Shown here: positions 6,974 through 8,420 of the stretch, in pieces
Layout of the letters: every line of letters begins with the position of its first letter
Position numbering within the stretch: the stretch's first letter is position 1
Assembly: GCA_902465145.1 (NCBI GenBank)
Contig: CABQMD010000027.1
Coordinates: 1-8,420, forward strand
Direction: 5' to 3'
Source: an uncultured Succinatimonas sp.
Lineage (GTDB): Bacteria; Pseudomonadota; Gammaproteobacteria; Enterobacterales; Succinivibrionaceae
DNA: 8,420 bases
Translations under genes and position numbers: made by a program
The notes under the pieces: model-generated
Told to the model about the DNA's origin: nothing
What the model saw: only the letters and a program-made list of their open reading frames with translations
Databases searched by the model: none

Positions 6974-7978
6974 ATGTCAAAAAAGATTATTTTCAGCGGC
7001 ATTCAGCCTTCAGGCGAACTTTCCATTGGTAATTACATAGGTTCGTTGCGCAATTGGGTGAAGTTGCAGGATGAATATGACTGCGTGTATTGCGTGGTAA
7101 ACGAACACGCTATTACCGTAAGACAGGATCCTGAACAGTTGGCAAAACGCTCTTTTGATGTTTTGTCCATCTTTATGGCTGCGGGAATTGATCCTGAAAA
7201 ATGTGTGCTGTTTTTGCAGTCTCATGTTCCTGCTCACTGCCAGCTCTCATGGGTGCTCAACTGCTATACACAATTCGGCGAACTCTCGCGTATGACCCAA
7301 TTTAAGGACAAATCCAAACGCTACGGCTCAGGAAATGTCTCTGCAGGTCTTTACGATTATCCGGTGTTGATGGCTGCCGATATTCTGTTGTATCAGGCTG
7401 ATCTGGTTCCGGTAGGTGATGATCAGAAACAGCATATTGAGATCACCCGTGACATAGCCGAGCGTTTTAACGGATTGTACGGAAAGACTTTTGTCCTGCC
7501 TGAGGGCTTCTTCCCCAAAGCAGGCGGCAGAGTGATGAGTTTGCAGGATCCTTCAAAAAAGATGTCCAAGTCTGATGACAATCCCAATAACGTGATCCGT
7601 CTGCTTGAAGAGCCATCATCTATAGTCAAAAAACTTAAGCGTGCCGTAACCGATTCTGATAATCCCCCTGTAGTAGCTTACGACTGGGATAAGAAGCCCG
7701 GGGTATCCAATCTTTTGGAACTGATGTCGGCATCCACAGGGCGCAGTGTTGAAGATCTGGTCGAGCACTTTAAAGGTCAGATGTACGGAACCTTCAAGAG
7801 TGAAGTTGCCGATGCCGTGGTGGCTATGGTTGAACCTATCCAGAAGCGTTACCGTGAACTTCGTGACAATGAAGATTATTTAAAGGAGATCTTAAAACAC
7901 GGTGCTGAGAAAGCCTCAGAGCGTGCTCAAAAGACTCTTGATGATGTGTATCGCAAGATAGGTTTCATCCTGCCTTAA
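6974..7978 (+). CDS. trpS: Tryptophanyl-tRNA synthetase
   Basis: Class I aminoacyl-tRNA synthetase that activates tryptophan with ATP and charges tRNA-Trp in the cytoplasm. The 334 residues equal the E. coli length. The N-terminal [15 protein letters not shown] (7-21) carries the HIGH-equivalent SIGN (17-20). HAITVRQDP (45-53) follows. The tryptophan pocket segment [20 protein letters not shown] spans 129-148, with the conserved Asp at 136. GDDQKQH (148-154) and the KMSKS loop (196-200, within [11 protein letters not shown]) complete the ATP site. The alternative ATG at 6965 would add MTS and overlap gph as ATGA; it has no spacing for a ribosome binding site. This is the last gene of the operon, followed by a hairpin-rich convergent region. 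No internal trp-regulatory signal was seen. Confidence 0.98.
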   Translation: MSKKIIFSGIQPSGELSIGNYIGSLRNWVKLQDEYDCVYCVVNEHAITVRQDPEQLAKRSFDVLSIFMAAGIDPEKCVLFLQSHVPAHCQLSWVLNCYTQFGELSRMTQFKDKSKRYGSGNVSAGLYDYPVLMAADILLYQADLVPVGDDQKQHIEITRDIAERFNGLYGKTFVLPEGFFPKAGGRVMSLQDPSKKMSKSDDNPNNVIRLLEEPSSIVKKLKRAVTDSDNPPVVAYDWDKKPGVSNLLELMSASTGRSVEDLVEHFKGQMYGTFKSEVADAVVAMVEPIQKRYRELRDNEDYLKEILKHGAEKASERAQKTLDDVYRKIGFILP

Positions 7979-7998
7979 AATCTTTTTTCTAACATTAT

Positions 7999-8022
7999 AG
8001 CCCTGTGAGCAATGACAGGGCT
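7999..8022. repeat. Inverted repeat 1 after trpS (8-bp stem, 8-nt loop)
   Basis: AGCCCTGT (7999-8006) pairs perfectly with ACAGGGCT (8015-8022) across an 8-nt loop. The hairpin is GC-rich, but no T tract follows it on either strand. On the plus strand GTCTATAAAAAA follows; on the minus strand ATAATGTTAG follows. It is therefore not a textbook intrinsic terminator. A T-run (7983-7988) lies upstream on the plus strand. It may protect the trpS mRNA 3' end or pause polymerase; the role is unproven. Confidence 0.6.
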
Positions 8023-8028
8023 GTCTAT

Positions 8029-8054
8029 AAAAAAGGCTCCTATAAGGAGCCTTT
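8029..8054 (-). terminator. Intrinsic terminator of the flagellin gene (possibly weakly bidirectional)
   Basis: AAAGGCTCCT (8032-8041) and AGGAGCCTTT (8045-8054) form a perfect 10-bp stem with a 3-nt loop. Read on the minus strand, the GC part of the stem is followed by six T residues (8034-8029), the classic Rho-independent design. It lies about 60 nt past the flagellin stop at 8116. On the plus strand only TTT follows the stem, so it would be weaker for the trpS operon. Confidence 0.8.
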
Positions 8055-8058
8055 AAAA

Positions 8059-8101
8059 TCTTCGTCACAATCTTTGCAGGAGAGGCAGACTGTGACGAAG
8101 A
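8059..8101. repeat. Inverted repeat 3 (11-bp stem, 21-nt loop), possible plus-strand terminator
   Basis: TCTTCGTCACA (8059-8069) is the perfect reverse complement of TGTGACGAAGA (8091-8101). Inside the 21-nt loop, TTTGC (8073-8077) can pair with GCAGA (8085-8089), one pair being G-T, which extends the structure. On the plus strand the stem is followed within a few bases by CAAGCTTTTT, so it could end transcription of the aroK-trpS operon. On the minus strand it sits 14 nt after the flagellin stop and ATTTT follows. It could also act as a 3' stability element of flagellin mRNA. Confidence 0.6.
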
Positions 8102-8115
8102 CAAGCTTTTTACGA

Positions 8116-8420
8116 TTAACCCAAGAGCGAGAGAGCCAGCTGAGGCAGGCTGTTGGCCTGAGTTAACATCGAAGAGGCTGCCTGCTGCACTATGCTCTGG
8201 GCAGAAAGGTTTGAAGCCTCGGTAGCATAATCGGTATCACGGATACGGGATCTTGCATCAGTCTCGTTATTGGCAATATTGGTCTGGTTGCTGATGGTGG
8301 ATTCCATACGATTTTGCAAGGCACCGAAGTCACCGCGCTTTGAATCGATTGTATTGATGACCTTGTCAATGTTGGCTAAAGTATCCTGTGCAGCCTTTGA
8401 GCTACTGACATTGAAAACAA
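8116..8420 (-). CDS. Flagellin, C-terminal end (partial, runs off the right edge)
   Basis: This is the structural subunit of the flagellar filament, exported through the flagellar type III system and polymerised outside the cell. The last 100 codons are visible, ending in TAA at 8118-8116. The conserved C-terminal D1/D0 helices are clear: LQNRMESTISNQTNIANNE, then ARSRIRDTDYATEASNL, then SIVQQAASSMLTQANSLPQ, and the typical terminal LALSLLG. In the assembled filament this end packs with the N-terminal helix in the core. The frame continues open to the window edge with VFNVSSSKAAQDTLANID, so the internal ATG at 8319 is not the real start. The gene converges on trpS and is probably ended by the terminator at 8054-8029. 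Which flagellin paralogue (fliC or flaA type) it is cannot be told from this end. Confidence 0.94.
   Translation of the reverse strand, partial: VFNVSSSKAAQDTLANIDKVINTIDSKRGDFGALQNRMESTISNQTNIANNETDARSRIRDTDYATEASNLSAQSIVQQAASSMLTQANSLPQLALSLLG

Noticed and set aside
8116..8319. A separate small protein of 67 residues starting at the ATG at 8319
   Set aside because: The frame is the C-terminus of flagellin and stays open to the window edge; the ATG is an internal methionine.
1..8420. Mobile elements, CRISPR arrays, tRNA or rRNA genes, toxin-antitoxin or defence systems
   Set aside because: Nothing of the kind was seen on either strand; nearly all of the window is explained by conserved housekeeping genes.

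Overview
The window is a housekeeping stretch of a gammaproteobacterial chromosome with moderate GC. It contains the widespread aroK-aroB-damX-(dam)-rpe-gph-trpS operon. The operon lies on the plus strand (2061-7978), divergent from a penicillin-binding protein 1A gene (mrcA) and convergent with a flagellin gene. The gene order, the DamX-type SPOR domain and the high similarity to E. coli motifs place it in the Gammaproteobacteria. The missing dam gene, the missing pilMNOPQ block and the AAA-type N-terminus of DamX suggest a lineage outside the Enterobacteriaceae. A motile member of the Aeromonadales, such as the Succinivibrionaceae, is my best guess, but it is an inference and not proven by the sequence.

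Layout: (1) 1-1964, minus strand, mrcA. The N-terminal three quarters of PBP1A is present and the gene runs off the left edge. (2) 1965-2060, a 96-bp divergent intergenic region with a plausible sigma70 promoter for mrcA. (3) 2061-7978, six tightly packed plus-strand genes: shikimate kinase, 3-dehydroquinate synthase, DamX, ribulose-phosphate 3-epimerase, phosphoglycolate phosphatase and tryptophanyl-tRNA synthetase. Gaps are 5-7 bp, or the genes overlap by 4-11 bp, so they are almost certainly one transcription unit with translational coupling. (4) 7979-8115, a convergent intergenic region with three consecutive hairpins. (5) 8116-8420, minus strand, the last 100 codons of a flagellin gene that runs off the right edge.

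Functional logic: aroK and aroB supply the shikimate pathway to chorismate. TrpS uses one of its end products, tryptophan. rpe (pentose phosphate pathway) and gph (removal of 2-phosphoglycolate) are carbohydrate-metabolism genes that travel with this operon in many gammaproteobacteria. DamX is a septal cell-envelope protein and PBP1A a peptidoglycan synthase, so the left half also carries cell-wall functions.

I found no mobile element, CRISPR array, tRNA, rRNA or novel multi-gene system. The points worth a second look are: the clean absence of dam between damX and rpe combined with about twofold enrichment of GATC; an arginine in place of the Walker A lysine in DamX; the IAGS variant in Rpe; the direct mrcA/aroK adjacency; and the hairpin cluster at the operon end.
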